From Endomychus coccineus (lineage: Eukaryota > Arthropoda > Insecta > Coleoptera > Endomychidae): a DNA stretch of 64,000 nt. The notes under the pieces were generated by a model. It made no database searches, was not told the DNA's origin, and worked only from the letters and a program-made list of their open reading frames with translations. A program made the position numbers and the translations under genes. The DNA is taken from NCBI GenBank assembly GCA_958510875.1, contig OY294068.1, positions 158,942,388 through 159,006,387 on the forward strand. Reading direction: 5' to 3'. Positions 34,025 through 46,272 of this stretch are shown here, in pieces (position 1 is the stretch's first letter; each line of letters begins with the position of its first letter).

Positions 34025-35592
34025 GTAAGTCAAATCAAGTAGTGACCTTTTAGTCAGATCAAATTAGACGTTAAAAATGTGAAAGCTCAGAAACTTTTCC
34101 ATACAGACCAATCAACTTAATTTTTTCTGCAAATCGTTCCTGGACGGATACTGAATGATATTGAACTTTAAGATCTTGCCGCTCGACCATTTTTCACCTG
34201 TTAAACCGGAAATTGGCTAATTTTCATGGGAAAATTTGCAAAATTGGTAAGTATTGCCAAAATTGGCTCGAAAACTCCACTCGGGGGTTTTTGGGGTCGC
34301 TGATCACGATTACGGAGTTAGATTTACCATTTTCGACCGCAGTAAATAGAAATGGACCAACTTTAAGTCCCAAAAATGGTCAAACTTAATAATTTCGCAG
34401 TTTTTGTTGAAATTGACTAAAACATTCCACTCGAGGGTTTTCGAGGTCGCTGATCCCGAATCCGAAGTTAGATTTACCATTTTCCACCGCAATAGCTAGA
34501 AATTGGCCAATTATATGTCTGAGAAATGGATAAATTAGATAATTTCGTAATTTTTGTTTAAATTGGCACTGCTATCGAAAGTCAGGGAATTTATCCGTGA
34601 CTGAAAATCATTTGTTTCATATCCAATATCAAATGACGTTTGCGTTCGAGAATCAGTAATTTCTGATATACCTGTCTCTTGCAGATTATAGTTTTGGAAT
34701 GGTACCCAGAATTTTATTTAGATTATTTTTCAATTTATATACATTAGAATGTAAGTGTTAATGTAAACGTACGAAATTGTAAAATATAAATTGTAAATAA
34801 TAAAATGTAAAAAAATAAATGAAATATTAAAATGTTTAATGAAAATATATTCATAAATTCTTGTTCTTATTTGAATTTGTTCATTTTGTTTCTAGACGGT
34901 TGACCAATTTCAGGCATGAAATATTTTTTTGCCATGAAATTGGTAAATTTCTATATGGTATAATAATAATAAAATGTTACTCCAGAATCACGAAACCCCC
35001 AAACGATATTTTCTAGCCATTTTCAACAAAAATTACGAAATTATTTAATTTATCCATTTTTCAGACATATAATTGGCCAATTTCTAGATACCGCGGTCGA
35101 AAATGGTAAATCTAACTTCGGAATCGTGATCAGCGACCTCGAAAACTCTCGAGTGAAATGTTTTAGTCAATTTCAACAAAAACTGCGAAATTATTAAATT
35201 TGACCATTTTTGGGACATAAAGTTGGCGAATTTCTAGCTACCGCGGTCGAAAATGGTAAATCTATCTTCGGAATCGTGATCAGCGATCCCGAAAACCCCC
35301 GAGTGGAGTTTTCCAGCCAATTTTGGCAATACTTACTAATTTTGCAAATTTTCCCATGAAAATTGGCCAATTTCTAGTTTAACAGGTGAAAAATGGTCGA
35401 GCGACTAGATCTTAAAGTTCAATATCGTTCAGTATCCGTCTAGGAATGATTTGCAAAAAAAATTAAGTTGATTGGTGTGTTTGGATAAATTTCCGAGCTT
35501 TTTCGCTAAATTGACTCGACTGTTTTGGAAAGCTTGGATTTGAAGTCAAGTCAAGAAATTTGTAAATAACATCAAACTACTTGACTTGAAGA
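34025..35592. mobile_element. Foldback element FB2
   Basis: A long inverted repeat with arms about 34080-34572 and 34990-35505. Each arm is itself built from about three related units. The units share GAAAATGGTAAATCTAACTT, TTTCAACAAAAA(C/T)TGCGAAA-type text and the motif GGTCGCTGATCACGAT or its complement. The spacer is AT-rich. The outer edges fade into an AAGTCAAGTAG-type segment, so the exact ends and any target duplication are uncertain. No coding content. Confidence 0.8.
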
Positions 35593-36944
35593 ATCCCTAG
35601 TGGTTTTCGAACCACGAATAAATTATCCCATATTTTGAATTTCTTGTGTACCACAAGATACCTATGGCATTTTTGGTGCGGAATTCAGATCTCGCCCTGG
35701 GTGCCCATGACTCCTGGCTACGACGCTGAGTGTTTTATCCATACAGTCCAGTTCAGGAATCTTACGGCAACTGTAATTCGTACTTGGGAAGTTATGACGC
35801 ACTATTGGGACTTGTTGTTTAGAGGTAGTGTGGTATTGTTTACATTATATGTCTATTGTGAAAACATTTCATTTTATAATTTACACATTATACAAGTGCT
35901 CTTCTGAAGCTTCAGCATATACTGACTTATGGTTCACAAATAAATCAAATATGTTCCTCTTGAAAATGTAGTGCGTGAGTCCAAAGGTTCGTGGAAATGA
36001 AATTGCAATAGTCTGGCGGTAAACATTCACCTCATATAACTTCAGATCATTTTGGAGCTTATGGTCAGTCTCAGTATGTACAAAGTAATTCCCTTTGCTA
36101 CTGTATCCTTGTAATACGTGGAGCGACATATGGTCAGTTTTGACTCTGAATTAATTACTCAGCGCATGTGAGAGCACTCCATTTCATTATTAAATCTTTC
36201 TACTAATTCCTTCATGATTGAAGTGTATTTATATGTCATCTAGACCCCAGTTCTCATATGTAACGTAGGCTATCTTCGGAGAGAACAACTGAATAAATAT
36301 TTATCTAAGGGGTGATACCTACTTTGGGGGAAGGCTATTTGTGTTTCTTCATCAACTTGCGAATGATATACCTACCTACTGAGAGTGTATTATTTGGATA
36401 GTCGTAATTGTAACATGAAAATAACCCTGTGTTCTAATGGAATGACGAATAATAGAGCATCCATAATTTAAACGGAGCGTGATTATATAACATCACTTCA
36501 CATTGTCGGTGGAAAGAAATGAGAATGAATTCGGGCTGAAGACATACATTTTTGATGTTCAAATTTCTAATTCACGAATACAGACTTAACAATATGAATG
36601 AGAAGTAATCACCTGTATCCACTAAAAAAAACGCCATATTTAAAGCGGTGACGGATACGAGCAATTATTTCTTATTTATAGTGCCATAGTGTCTCCATAG
36701 TGTGAACCCTTTAATATTTCATTACACACCAATTTAAATGAAAGTATATAACTTTGAATCCTCCTACCCATTATACCGAAGCCTGATCTAAAGCTCATAT
36801 ACCATAAAAGGTTGCACGTCATAGATAACGCTTTCAAGGACAGTGGTACCATTGGAAAAATATAAACCGGAAAACTATAGTGTATGCTTATGCATTTTGA
36901 ATTACGAAAATATATTCCATAATACTATCGATCGTTAATGATGT
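35593..36944. other. No recognisable gene
   Basis: Non-coding. Short frames at 35635-35907 and 35881-36129 resemble nothing I know. Confidence 0.5.
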
Positions 36945-36946
36945 TA

Positions 36947-38220
36947 CCAAGGTGAAAGGTCCCTGAAAATTTTAAAAAATGGCGCCACAAATTCCATGTG
37001 ACATTTATGATGTACCATCTTCAACTAGAACGCGTTAAATATTTCAAAATAATATGTCATTCAGTTCTGTTTTGACACACATCGAAAGCAAGTAACCTTG
37101 AAGATTTTTGTAAGAATGAAAAAAAGTGAATTTAGCGTCTTTTAAAGATTATTTCTTGAGTGAAAAAAACATTACGCAGACTAAAGCATCGCTTGTTGAA
37201 CATTATGATGGAGACTCTTCAACATCGATTGGAACGATTCACAAGTGGTTCACTGATTTTCGTTGTGGTAGTATGACCACGTTTGAACGTTCTGATCATC
37301 TAATTGAGGTTAAAATGCCAGAAATCGTGGATTGAATCCATGGTATGATATAGGACGATGGGCGAGTTAAAGTGCATGAGATTGCTGAGGCTATGGGTAC
37401 CTCATTCGATCGGGTCCGGAACATTTTGCATACATTTTCAATATGACGAACATCTGCCAGATGTATGCCGCATTTGAACTCTGTTGACCAGCAGGCGCGA
37501 TCGTGTGAAAACTCCAAAGAACTGTTTGGTGATGTTCAAGCGCGATAAGAAGGACTTTTTGCAGCCGTTTCGTAACCCTGGACGGAACATGAATCTATCA
37601 CAACATACCAGAGGCCAGAGAACAGTCGAAACAGTGGAATCGAAGGCGAATCGAAGCCGAAAAAGGTCAAAGTGGGCTTATCGGCCAACAAAGTCATAGC
37701 GACAGTTTCTTGGGATCAACTTTCCACCGTTCATATCGATTACCTTGGAAAGGGCAAAATTATCACCGGCGTATATCAAGCAGAGCTATTCTATCGATTC
37801 GACGTCGATTTGAAGCGAAGCCAGCCGCATATGGCAAAGAAAAAAGTGCTATTTTACCAGAACAATGCACCCGAGCGCGGCGTACAACTCCGCAATCGCA
37901 ATGGCAAAATTGCATGAATTGCGCCACGAATTGGTTCATCATCCACCGTTTTCTCCAGATTTGGGCCCCTGATTTTCATCTATCATCAAACTTAAGGAAA
38001 TGGCTCAACGTAGAGTGATGTGGCCCCAACGATGAGGTTATCGCCTGAACAAACACCTATTTTGAAGGCTTGCCAAAATCGTATTATTTCGAAGGAATGA
38101 AAAAATTAGAAAAACGTTGAATGGAGTGTATTGGGCCATAAGGTTGAGAAATAAAATAAGTTTTGAACACATGAATCATTCTTTGTTCAAATTTTTCAGG
38201 GACTTTTCCCTTTGCCCTCG
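36947..38220 (+). mobile_element. mariner (DD34D) element B
   Basis: A full-length 1.27-kb mariner flanked by TA (36945-36946 and 38221-38222). The right TIR is the complement of CGAGGGCAAAGGGAAAAGTC. The left TIR has lost about five bases near its tip (CCAAGGTGAAAGGTCCCTG). The same TIR marks element A at 22534. Confidence 0.9.
37123..38140 (+). pseudogene. mariner transposase, element B, inactivated
   Basis: N-terminal helix-turn-helix part at 37126-37335 (NLASFKDYFLSEKNITQTKA, then SIGTIHKWFTDFRCGSMTT), interrupted by a stop after MPEIVD. It continues in shifted frames with VHEIAEAMGTSFDRVRNIL, a first catalytic region TLDGTWIYHN after a stop, then 37672-37917 with VIATVSWDQLSTVHIDYLGK and KKKVLFYQNNAPE. 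The second catalytic Asp of the normal HQDNAPAH is Asn here. In a shifted frame the third region reads FSPDLGP followed by a stop. The transposase binds the TIRs and cuts at TA in active relatives; this one cannot. The same family as element A but with independent lesions. Confidence 0.9.
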
Positions 38221-38222
38221 TA

Positions 38223-38440
38223 TAACAGGGGCGGATATTTTTAGGGAAATTCAGGAAACTTTCCATCTCCAGCTTAACGTCAACTGTGATTGACTTCACA
38301 GCATCGTTTTGTTTCGAACAATCAATCACAAAAATTGCATTATTCTTGGAAGATAGATAGTCGAGCATCATTTTTCCGGAAAATGATATTTTACAATTTT
38401 TCAATAATCAAATTCGTAATCACCGACTAGAAAAAGCCCT
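38223..38440. other. No recognisable gene
   Basis: Non-coding. Its text is GAAA-rich, like the foldback elements. Confidence 0.4.
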
Positions 38441-38760
38441 ACAAAGACTTATCACAAGATAATTTCAATGACGTGGAAAGATTTTTTTCTAGGTTTTCTA
38501 CCGTTTTCAACAAATTTTCCTAGTTTTGGTATACTTTGGATCAAAATACGCGACAGCCAACATCTTTCATGTATAAAACGATAATTGCGTGGAAAACGAG
38601 CAATTTTGTATGAAAAGGACGATTTTTTCCTGATTATCAGCTCATTTAATGAGTTTTCCGGGTGAATGACCTCGGATTCGTGTTCAGCGACCCAAAACAC
38701 CCATTTCGTTATGAATTCAGAATTATTTCAAAAGAGGGGGTGAAAATATGGTCAATTTAG
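38441..38760. repeat. Foldback-related segment with GTCGCTGA-type motif
   Basis: Contains CTCGGATTCGTGTTCAGCGA at 38671-38690, the complement of the motif shared by FB2, FB4 and the array at 56.6 kb. I found no second arm here. Confidence 0.45.
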
Positions 38761-39065
38761 CGGTTAGGGGGGAATGGGAGGTCCTGTCCACTTATCTCAA
38801 CCCTTACGAATGATCGACGTCGGTCACAGAACATCATGCAGAAAAAAATTTTCCAATACGACGCCCTACTTTTTTTTCATAAAGTCGGCGAAATTCCCCA
38901 GCTTATTGACTGGACAATCACTATTTTACTATCGTAAAATAGTGATAATGAAATTATCGAAAGCTGATTTGAAAATCAGACATTAATTTGAAAATTTTTA
39001 TAATCGGGTATTTGAAGTGTTTATTTCCATAAGTAATGATGCTCACTTCAGAATCACAATATGTA
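38761..39065. other. No gene; short perfect hairpin
   Basis: A perfect hairpin at about 38925-38953 (ATCACTATTTTAC, four-base loop, GTAAAATAGTGAT). Otherwise empty. Confidence 0.5.
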
Positions 39066-39069
39066 ATAA

Positions 39070-39495
39070 TAACATTGACTCAAGTTGAAAGTCAAGCTTC
39101 CATACCTTCATCTAAATCGTTCAGGTGTAGGATCAATTTTACTTTAATAATCGACAAACTCAACTCTTAACAGGCATTTTGTAACCTCCTAGAACCTTCT
39201 AAAAAATACATATTTTTGCCATTCCCCGTCTTCCCGTCATTTGATACCAAAATATAATATTTTATCTATTTCGAGTTTTGATTCGATGCGAACAGAACCA
39301 GTAAGTCGATACTTTATTTTTATTCTTACATCTGGTAAACACTACAATAGTTTGTGTATTACATTTAAATCACAAACAATTTGTATCATTTGATATAATA
39401 AATAAAGAACTCCCAAACCATATGGGTAGTTATATCCAAAAATCATGAGAACCTGCTCAATCTGACAACATTGCATGACCTTGATCCACGACGTC
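39070..39495 (+). repeat. Dispersed repeat C, copy 2
   Basis: Partner of 16184-16465, ending in the shared ACCTGCTCAATCTGACAACA and a GACCTTGATCCA segment. Confidence 0.7.
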
Positions 39496-39597
39496 AGATC
39501 ATTCGTTCAGCCAACCAGCCATATCTCGAAAAATATACCGTGAGAGTAAGATTCTGGTGTCTGGGCAAACGCTAGGGATATCTGCTACTGAATTAAT

Positions 39598-39640
39598 AGA
39601 ATAGAATAATTAGAATAGAATAGAATAGAATAGAATAATT
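39598..39640 (-). repeat. (GAATA)n tail of LINE
   Basis: About eight GAATA-type units; on the minus strand this is a TATTC repeat at the 3' end of the LINE that follows. CR1-like LINEs often end in short tandem repeats rather than poly(A). Confidence 0.8.
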
Positions 39641-40679
39641 TATTGATCCATTTGCTATTCACAGAGAATAGATAGGACAAGTCAATACAAGGCATTTAAT
39701 TTTAATACTATTCAATAAAATTCATGTCTAACATGTAGAAAGCCACTTTGTCTATATAAGAGAAACACTTCACTAAAACATGACAGTACACATTAAAAAT
39801 TTAAAATTAAAATATTTACATTTACATATATTTACACAATACATAAATTACATATTAAAACTAACACAATGAATTAAAATTGTCATTCATTCCATAATGT
39901 GGTTTTCAATAAAATATAGCATGTTATGTTGTAAATCACTAAAAATGTTTAAAATCATAATGCAAAAATTCAAGGTGAGAATAAAAACATTTATTCAAAA
40001 GAAATCTTTTTATTTTTATCTTAAAAATGCTAAAAGTTATTTTTTCATCTTTTATGTAATCTGGCAGTTTATTGTAAAATTTCAGAGACAAATAAGACAT
40101 GTGAATTTAATGTTTTGGACAATCTGTATCTAGGCAATATCAGCTGACTACCACACCTTGTATCATAGGAATGGACATCTTTCCTTTTCTCATTGCCACG
40201 CCGTCTCACATACTTCTGCCAAACAAATTATGTCAATATTATTTTCAGAAATATAATTTTCTAGTTCATTGATTTTTTTAAATATCAATATTTAAATCTG
40301 TATATTTATGTAGAAAATATTTATTTGTTTAATAATATTAGGAGGTGTTTGTTTATATTTAAGTACATTACTTTTAGAATGACTGAACCCTATTGATTCT
40401 TTTGGATCGAAAAAATGTGTACCTTTTGATTAAGGTATCATTTGGCCAGAAGGAGGGAACATACAATTTATCAGCTAGTTTGAGATCAGCACCAACCCTA
40501 AAAGCAGCATTTTCACCTTTAGTATCTAGCTTGGTCACTTCGAATTTGTATCCCGGTGCACGTTGTTCCAGGTAGGATTGTACACCTTCTGAAGTCACCG
40601 TTGATCGACATCGGCCTACGTATATCCACAGTACTATAAGTGGATGAGTTAAACGTTGAATATTCTTACACATTCTCAT
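39598..40679 (-). pseudogene. Internally deleted CR1-like LINE
   Basis: Three LINE parts in order on the minus strand. First, the end of ORF1 (about 40640-40374): YVGRCRSTVTSEGVQSYLEQ, RAPGYKFEVTKLDTKGENAA, VPSFWPNDTLIKRY, stop. Second, the start of the endonuclease (about 40345-40210): IKQINIFYINIQ, then KINELENYISENNIDIICLA. Third, directly afterwards, the end of the reverse transcriptase protein (40205-39900): RRGNEKRKDVHSYDTRCGSQ, LPRYRLSKTLNS, then after a frameshift FYNKLPDYIKDEKITFSIFK. The whole reverse transcriptase is deleted at a junction near 40205. A 3' untranslated region and GAATA repeat follow. Confidence 0.82.
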
Positions 40680-41570
40680 TATCCATAGAAACGGTATTCA
40701 ATATTTCAACGGCATGCGATCTCTAGAACCCGATATTGGTGATGAGAAGAAGTAAGGTAAACCACATATTCCTGAGAATTTTACATAATCAAGTACGGAT
40801 CCATATTCATTTCCCTCCGAAGTTAAACTTTGAGTCAGGTAATACAAATTCGATCAAAAATTAAGACAAAGGTAACTTCGTTACTGATTTAGTTCATCGA
40901 AGTTATAAACAGTTTACATATGAAGTTACAAGTTGCGAACTCATCAATTATGAGCCGGGCAAGCAAACATAGTTATGGCGCTATTCGCTATTATTGGCAA
41001 TAACACTAGGCCAACCAGTCGACGATCGCAAGAAGTAGGGTCAAACTAGCCCAATATCCCTCAAACTACAATCACTATCGGGTTATCTTTACAACTTGAA
41101 TGCAATAGTATTACTGGATTATTCGATGAACATTTTCAACAATGGGCTACTGGAGTTGTCTCAGAATAGTTTTCACATTTAATTAACAACAATGAATCTC
41201 CAATGACACGGACATTTCGTAGATGGCTTTTCCTACTGAATACATTAACATAACTTACGACTCTCAGTTTCTTTGAAGTTTTATGATCCGAGTCGCGGGA
41301 ACTGTTTATTAGACTCATTGAATATATTTTTCTGCTGTGTAACGAAAACGATGACTTACATAATTCACATGCCAACATTTATAATTCGAATTCCCTATAG
41401 AATTATTTGAGACACTGTAATCTACTGACAGCTTCGCCAGAATTTGTGAATAGAAGAATATTCAATTTTCAAGGAACAAAATAGTCAGACTCAACCTATG
41501 AAATTTACAAATTCCTAAAAGTGGAGAAACGGACGAGAACTAGAAGCGTTATGGATTTTTTGGTTTCCTG
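40680..41570. other. No recognisable gene
   Basis: Non-coding. GACAAAGGTAACTTCGTTAC near 40866 also occurs near 23915. Confidence 0.45.
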
Positions 41571-41572
41571 AA

Positions 41573-42831
41573 TTAGTCTAGGAGCTAGAACGATATTGAT
41601 GGTCTGAACAATAACCCGATGGCACTATGGTTTATCGTTAGAGGACGTTTCAATGACCAATTCATCTCACAGACCGAATTTTCCATGGCTGATAGATCTC
41701 GAGATAGGGCAAACGCATTTTTTTTTTTACTGGAGGTTGACCCTTTCCAAGTTGCGGTTACTTGGACAGCATGCTATTCTTATAACCTTCCACCATATGC
41801 CATCATTTTTTATCGGGTCCGTTTATCAGGCCGACCAGTTAAATTTTAACCAAAAATGGACTGCAAGTTAATCCCTCCAAACCAGGTGGAAAATGTTCAT
41901 TGGTGTTGGCAATTGTTAACATACCCTATGCCATCAAAAGTTATCGAACCATTTCCGAGTAATTGGCCATTGTTTAGACCAAAAATGTTTCCTTTTTTCA
42001 TTTTGTGGATAAGACTTGCGGGTTACAAGGTAACATGATGGCACCTTGTTGAATAACTTTATTGGAGGTCAAATAAAGATTTAAAATCATTGCCATCACT
42101 CCTTGCCTATTTCAACCCCCCAAAACTCCCTAAAATGATCCAGCAGAATAAAAAAATAAAATAAAAAGGAGCCGTTCCGATTTTAAACCCAGCCAGAGTC
42201 TCAAAAATTGACTAATTTATCATAAAATTGGTCATATTATCATATGATTCATATTTTTGGGGGGTCGTTTTAGGGGGTTTCGGGGTTTGAAATAGACAAG
42301 GAGTGATGACAATCATTTTGAATCTTTATTTGACCTCCAATAAAGTTATTTAACATGCTGCCATCATATTGCCTTGTGACCCGCAAGTTTTATCCACAAA
42401 ATGAAAAAAAGAACCATTTTTGGTCCAAATAATGGCCAATTACTCGAAAATGAATCGATAACTTTTGATGGCATAGGGTATGTTAACAATTGCCAACACC
42501 AATGAACATTCTCCACCAGGATTGGAAGGGTTAACTTGCAGTTAATTTTCGGTCCAATTTTAACTGGTCGGCCTGATAAACGAACACGATAAAAAATTAT
42601 GACACATGATGAAAGTGTATAGAAATGGCATCCTTTTCAAGTAGGCGCAACTTGGAAAGGATTTACCTCCAGTAAAAAAAAAAAAATGCGGATGCCGCAT
42701 CTCGAGATCTAGCAGCCGGGGAAAATTCGGTCTGTGACATGAATTGGTCATTGAACCGTCCTCTAACGATAAACCATAGTGCCATCGGGTTAATGTTCAG
42801 ACCATCAATATCGGTCTAGCTCCTAGACTAA
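41573..42831. mobile_element. Foldback element FB3
   Basis: A 1.26-kb near-palindrome. The left arm 41573-42141 matches the right arm 42258-42831 in reverse complement. The ends are TTAGTCTAGGAGCTAG and its complement. Landmarks in both arms include GGCACTATGGTTTATCGTTA, GGCCGACCAGTTAAA-type text and TTGGAGGTCAAATAAAGAT. The spacer is about 115 bases. No coding content and no obvious target duplication. Confidence 0.85.
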
Positions 42832-42874
42832 ATACGCATTGAGTAAAAAGGTTATAGGTCAATTGTTTGCTGAA

Positions 42875-44712
42875 ATTTAGTCTATTCAAAAGTGTGAAAA
42901 ACATCTAAAATTTTATAGACCGTAAGAAAATGAAAAAATTTGTTCGCATCGTTTTCAGGAAAGATTGGATCAGCAGTCAGAATGAATAAAAGAGGGCTTT
43001 TGATAATTACTATCAACCATGAAAAACCATTTTCATGGTAAATGGAATATCTCGGGCTCTTCTAACACAAAGCTTCTGAAATTTGGTATCAGGGGGTTTG
43101 TCAGCCCTCTGAACCCGAGTCTGAAGTCGGAAAATGGAAAATCTGGCACGTTTGCTGAAAAACATGGGACAATTTTACGAAATCTTAGCTACAAACAAAA
43201 TTTCTTCTCGGATTGTCGTATTGAAATGAGAAGATGAAGTGATGTGTCTCGGTACAATTTTCACTAGAAGAGGGAAAATCGTGGAAAATTGCGTCGTTTT
43301 CCTTCATATTCCTGTCACGGTCCTCGTCAAATGTGTCAAATTATAGGTTTTTGTGGTCGCTGAGTATTATATCATGGTCATAAAATCAAAAGCAACTACA
43401 GTTCTCCGGAAAACTCCGAAAAATGAAAATTAGATAAAACTTTATTATCATTTTTTTTTCAGAAAATTGTAGGTAGTGAAAAATCTATATAATAATGATG
43501 GTATTACTGGGATATATATATATATATATATATATCGAATAGTCTCTTCATTCGTATTATCAAAATGAACTTTTTTTGAAAAAAAATATTATATTATTAT
43601 TAGGCGAGCTGTTCGTTTTGTTGTGATTTAGGTTTTTAGGTTACTCAGCTCATAATTTTTCCTGTCAGCATGCCAATTCCTTTCCCTCCACAATCAAAAA
43701 CAGCTGCTGTGTTCTTTGTACGCGCCTACGTATCCACGTCATGGAGATCGAGTGTATAGGATCGGTATGCGTACGCCGCATCATCATTGATGCTTCAAAA
43801 ACATCTGCTCTTTTTTTACCTGCTTTGAAAGAGGTACAGTACATATCTGTCTGAATTTTTCGAAAAATAAAATAAAAATTAAAGATTGTAGTGTTTATAT
43901 GTCAAATTTTAATTTTTTTTAGTTTTGCAGAAAACTATAAATGCTTTTAATTTCATAAGCATAAAATAATACCACAAAAAAGCAGTTTGACACGTTGGAC
44001 GAAGACCGAGACAGGAATATGGAGGAAAACGACGCAATATGCCATCAATTTTCCAGAATGTTCCTCCTTTTAGTGAAATTTCTACTGAGAACCAACACTG
44101 CACCTTATTAATCAACTAACACTGAATAAAATGTTTCAAAAAATGAAATTATTAAAGTTTGTCGTGTAGAAATGAGTTATCCTGAAACCATCGTCGGTTT
44201 CACTTATGATCATGAAATAATATTCAACGACCACGAAAACACATAATTAGACACGTTGGATGAGGATAAAGATAGGAATATGGAGGAAAAACGACGCAAT
44301 TTCCCAGAATTGTCCTTTTTCCAGTAAAAATTGTACCGGCACATCACGGCGTCTAATTATTTCAATATCACAGTCCGAGAAAAATTTTGTTTGTTGCTAA
44401 GATTTGGTAAAATTTTTCGGGTTTTCCAGCAAACAGCAAAATAGTTACCGACTTCAGATTCGCGTTCAGCGGACCGAACAAATTCAAAAACTTTGGATTA
44501 AAAGAGCCCGATATATTCAATTTATTATAAAAGACATTCTTCCCATTTATTAATTGAAAATGGGTTTTCATTGTTTATTAATAGTAGTATTCACCCTTTT
44601 ATTTTTTCTGACTAATGTTGTGTAACCCATCCTGAACATTTTGAATTTCCATGAGGTCCATAAAATTTTAGTAAAGACCCCTATTTTTTCGCACTTTTGA
44701 CTGAACTAATCA
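42875..44712. mobile_element. Foldback element FB4 with duplicated arm
   Basis: Inverted arms about 42875-43420 and 44165-44712. Shared text includes TCTCGGGCTCTT-type sequence, GAGGAAAACGACGCAATT and GACACGTTGGA. A third copy of part of the right arm lies in direct orientation at about 43950-44100, so the arm was tandemly duplicated. The middle has a TA microsatellite (43513-43534) and an unrelated stretch of about 300 bases. FB4 carries the GTGGTCGCTGA-type motif at 43366 and its complement at 44230, and a TTCAGATTCGCGTTCAGCGG form at 44456. Confidence 0.78.
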
Positions 44713-45831
44713 TGGATTTACTATATTTTAGAATAATACTGTGTTAAAAGTTCTAACTGTTCGAGGTATTTTGTGATTCTCGTGAATGTTTAATTTGTTA
44801 CGACATGTTATTTAATTTGTTGTAATTCTGTGTTTCAAGCATTCTGATTATCGTATTTGTTGGTCCTTCGAGCCAGATTGAAGACACCGAGAAACCTAAT
44901 CACAGACTATTCCTAATGAAAACCTCCGATGCTAAAAAGGTCACACCGCCATTTTGGTAATATTGGCCATCTATTGGTCAATGTACGAACCCACTGAGTG
45001 AGATAGACAAGGTATGCTCCCTGCAGAAGAAATTCAATCGTCTTGGTTCTTCTCTGTTCAATAGACAACTGACAATTTTTTGTGGCAGTAGTTGTATTAA
45101 AAATGAGATCATTACTGAAAAAACGATTATGAATAATACCAGATTTCAAATATTAGTTTGATGGCAAAAGATATATTTACAAAACATAGGGAAAGTCCAC
45201 GCTAAAATAAAGTAAATTTTGTATATGCATATTATTGTAGGTATAGGTTTCTGTTTTATATTTTATAATGAAATAATGTAGGTCTAAAATAAAATTCTGT
45301 AAACAATTTTAAGGTATTAAAGTACCTATTTTTAATGGTTTCAGCTACTAAAATCTATATTAACTAAACTGGAACAGGGGTTGGTTCTTTTCTGCGGAAT
45401 TGAAAACAAGCACCTGATGTATTAGAAATGAGAAATTGGGGTGCATTATTTGGACATTTTCAAATACCACTATAGCGCAAAGGTGAAAAAAATAAAATCC
45501 AATTGAGGACATAAAAATATCAAAGAAATGTAACAAGAAATCTGGAATCTATGAGTTAAATCGTGAATCCATTACAAACTTGTTTATAGATTAGAGGGGT
45601 ATGTTATTTGCTAGTATTGTTGTTGAACATTTAAGGAGTTATGGAAATAACAAACTTGACTCCCACTATGACAAACATTTGTTAGAGACGTGCCACCAAT
45701 TTAATCAAAACTTTGAAATCTAACTTGTCTTAAATAAAGGTAGACTTAGGATAACTTAGAATCATGTTTCGCTTAATAGACAGGTACATTTTTCAAATAT
45801 TCAGTTCCTTCATCTCTTGCCACACAAAGAA
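44713..45831. other. No recognisable gene
   Basis: Non-coding. A minus-strand frame at 44913-45149 is not recognisable. Confidence 0.45.
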
Positions 45832-46061
45832 CCTATCGCCATAGATAACTCTACTACCGTAGAATGAAATGTTCCATGTTAGGTACCGAAACCGCGACAA
45901 GAGCGCTGCGTGAAGATTGGAAGCGTACTAAATGATGGTTTGGAGGGAAATTCGAAGTTACACAGCACATAAATGCAAATTTTGTTTTCTACAATTTAAG
46001 TAGGAAATGAAAGTCGATAGTTTTTACCAATAGTTTTCATTCAACAACAGAGTTAGAACAG

Positions 46062-46272
46062 AAATATATAAAATATACATATAAATACAATTAAATATCG
46101 AGACTAATTACTATGGGATAAAGCAAAAGTACAAAAAATATAAATATAAATACAATTAAATATCGAGACTAATAACAATGAGTTAAAAAAAATACAAAAA
46201 ATATACATATAAATACAATTAAATATCGAGACTAATTACAATGGGTTAAAGCAAAAATACAGAAAATATACA
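46062..46272 (-). repeat. Tandem repeat, about 68 bp x 3
   Basis: Three copies of a unit with ATACAATTAAATATCGAGAC and ATGGGTTAAAGC, inside the P-type element just beyond the end of the THAP reading frame. Confidence 0.85.

Noticed and set aside
41619..41871. Two overlapping frames of 72-76 codons
   Set aside because: They lie in the arm of FB3, have counterparts in the other arm in a different frame, and match no family.
44913..45149. 78-codon minus-strand frame
   Set aside because: Not recognisable, no neighbouring exon or element signal.
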